Source: Bacillota bacterium
GTDB lineage: Bacteria; Bacillota; Clostridia; Lachnospirales; Lachnospiraceae
Direction: 5' to 3'
Length of the DNA: 34,617 nucleotides
Assembly: GCA_023392615.1 (NCBI GenBank)
Contig: JAEVYT010000048.1
Span: 1-34,617, forward strand
Shown here: positions 34,093 through 34,617 of the stretch, piece after piece
How the letters are laid out: every line of letters begins with the position of its first letter
How positions within the stretch are numbered: the first letter of the stretch is position 1
Notes under the pieces: model-generated
Told to the model about the DNA's origin: nothing
Database searches by the model: none
Seen by the model: the letters and a program-made list of their open reading frames with translations, nothing else
Made by a program: the position numbers and the translations under genes

Positions 34093-34290
34093 AATACATT
34101 CCTTTCTTTTACCAAGACCTGAACTGTAAACATAGACTTCAATGTCATTCATAAATCCTTATGTGTTCTACATCTAATTCAAAGTACCTCTTAATTATAA
34201 CCACAAGACCTCTCTTAGAAACATCTAACATAAGTATCTTGAGTATTGTCGGTATATTCAACATCCATATTATGGGCATGTACACCTACC

Positions 34291-34320
34291 ATTATATTAC
34301 AAATCGATAATTAAAACCAA
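34291..34320 (-). promoter_or_regulatory. Predicted promoter of fabZ-accCDA
   Basis: Minus-strand TTGGTT (34315-34320) and TATAAT (34291-34296), 18-bp spacer. The leader contains AGAGGTACTTTGAATTAG, a possible lipid-regulator site, but I could not match it to a known consensus with confidence. Confidence 0.5.
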
Positions 34321-34374
34321 TTAAATAAGTATTAAAAATATTACAAACAGATCTCTAATCCAAGACATGATCTC

Positions 34375-34617
34375 TTATTCTCTCGTCAGAATCCCTGATA
34401 TCCACTTAATCAAATCAATCTGCTTTTTACTTTTGTCCCAAATTCCTGACAGCCTCTTATAGAATATAAGTAGATTACTTATATCGTAGCAATCCTTCCC
34501 GGTAAACTTCGCGGATTTTGTTGATTGGCGTTTGTGGAACCGGGAATGTATTTCATTTACCGTACATCCCGACGATTTGTTCGAATCAGACAGACATCGA
34601 AGATGTCTAGGATGAAG
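34375..34617 (-). CDS. Unrecognised frame running off the right edge, C-terminal part
   Basis: On the minus strand 80 codons are open from the window edge to TAA at 34375-34377. The end reads NLLIFYKRLSGIWDKSKKQ and IDLIKWISGILTRE, an amphipathic basic region. In AT-rich DNA such an opening suggests, but does not prove, coding. No family is recognised. It could be the tail of a real gene or a decayed one. It is not accB: the biotin motif MKM is absent. Confidence 0.35.
   Translation of the reverse strand, partial: LHPRHLRCLSDSNKSSGCTVNEIHSRFHKRQSTKSAKFTGKDCYDISNLLIFYKRLSGIWDKSKKQIDLIKWISGILTRE

Overview
The window comes from a low-GC, anaerobic, Gram-positive chromosome. It looks like a plant-biomass-degrading Lachnospiraceae relative of the Lachnoclostridium/Clostridium phytofermentans type. 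This is inferred from the AT-rich intergenic DNA, strong AGGAGG-type ribosome binding sites, a secreted GH5 cellulase with a CBM2 module, an aldo/keto reductase with a ferredoxin-like tail, a DUF5721 protein and a stand-alone acetyl-CoA carboxylase cluster. No database search was possible.

Layout. 1-1545: the end of a NitT/TauT-type ABC importer (ATPase cut by the window edge, then permease), closed by a bidirectional terminator. 1844-5330 (minus): ilvD with a long repeat-rich leader, a Thr/Pro-linker lipoprotein and a GntR/FadR regulator. 5505-7743 (plus): a serpin gene broken by one in-frame stop, then a DegV fatty-acid-binding protein. 7757-10626 is the accessory-looking part: tRNA-Thr(CGU), a bactofilin-like small protein, an inverted-repeat-bounded cassette holding a zinc-ribbon ORF, a small membrane protein, a metallophosphoesterase remnant, a phage-type lipoprotein, a dense block of hairpins and tRNA-Pro(CGG). 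10778-16825: DHFR-family reductase, second DegV, htpG under a CIRCE element, DUF5721, an unlisted 57-aa gene and a TraX-like membrane protein. 17327-23227: aldo/keto reductase behind a structured leader, a sensor GGDEF-EAL protein and an ABC-F protein. 23424-30175: GH5-CBM2 cellulase, a tandem esterase lipoprotein, an AraC regulator, a papain/C39-like protein and DUF2500. 30512-34092 (minus): fabZ-accC-accD-accA, the committed step of fatty-acid synthesis. accB is not in the cluster. An unrecognised open frame runs off the right edge.

The most unusual signals are not single genes. (i) A family of fold-back repeats with GGG.TGTTGCAA-like ends lies just downstream of several genes; two copies (18430-18633 and 29644-29780) share a 42-bp core that could encode the same mini-peptide start (MLxASHTGWxxSI). 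(ii) Two three-way-junction RNA candidates (10324-10414 and 17202-17298) match no riboswitch I could recognise. (iii) The ABC-F protein has lost Walker A, signature and H-loop residues in one composite ATP site only. (iv) HtpG carries a His-rich insert. (v) The serpin has a premature stop. Several starts were moved to the ATG/GTG with the best ribosome binding site (DegV, GGDEF-EAL, accA, accC, fabZ and small proteins).
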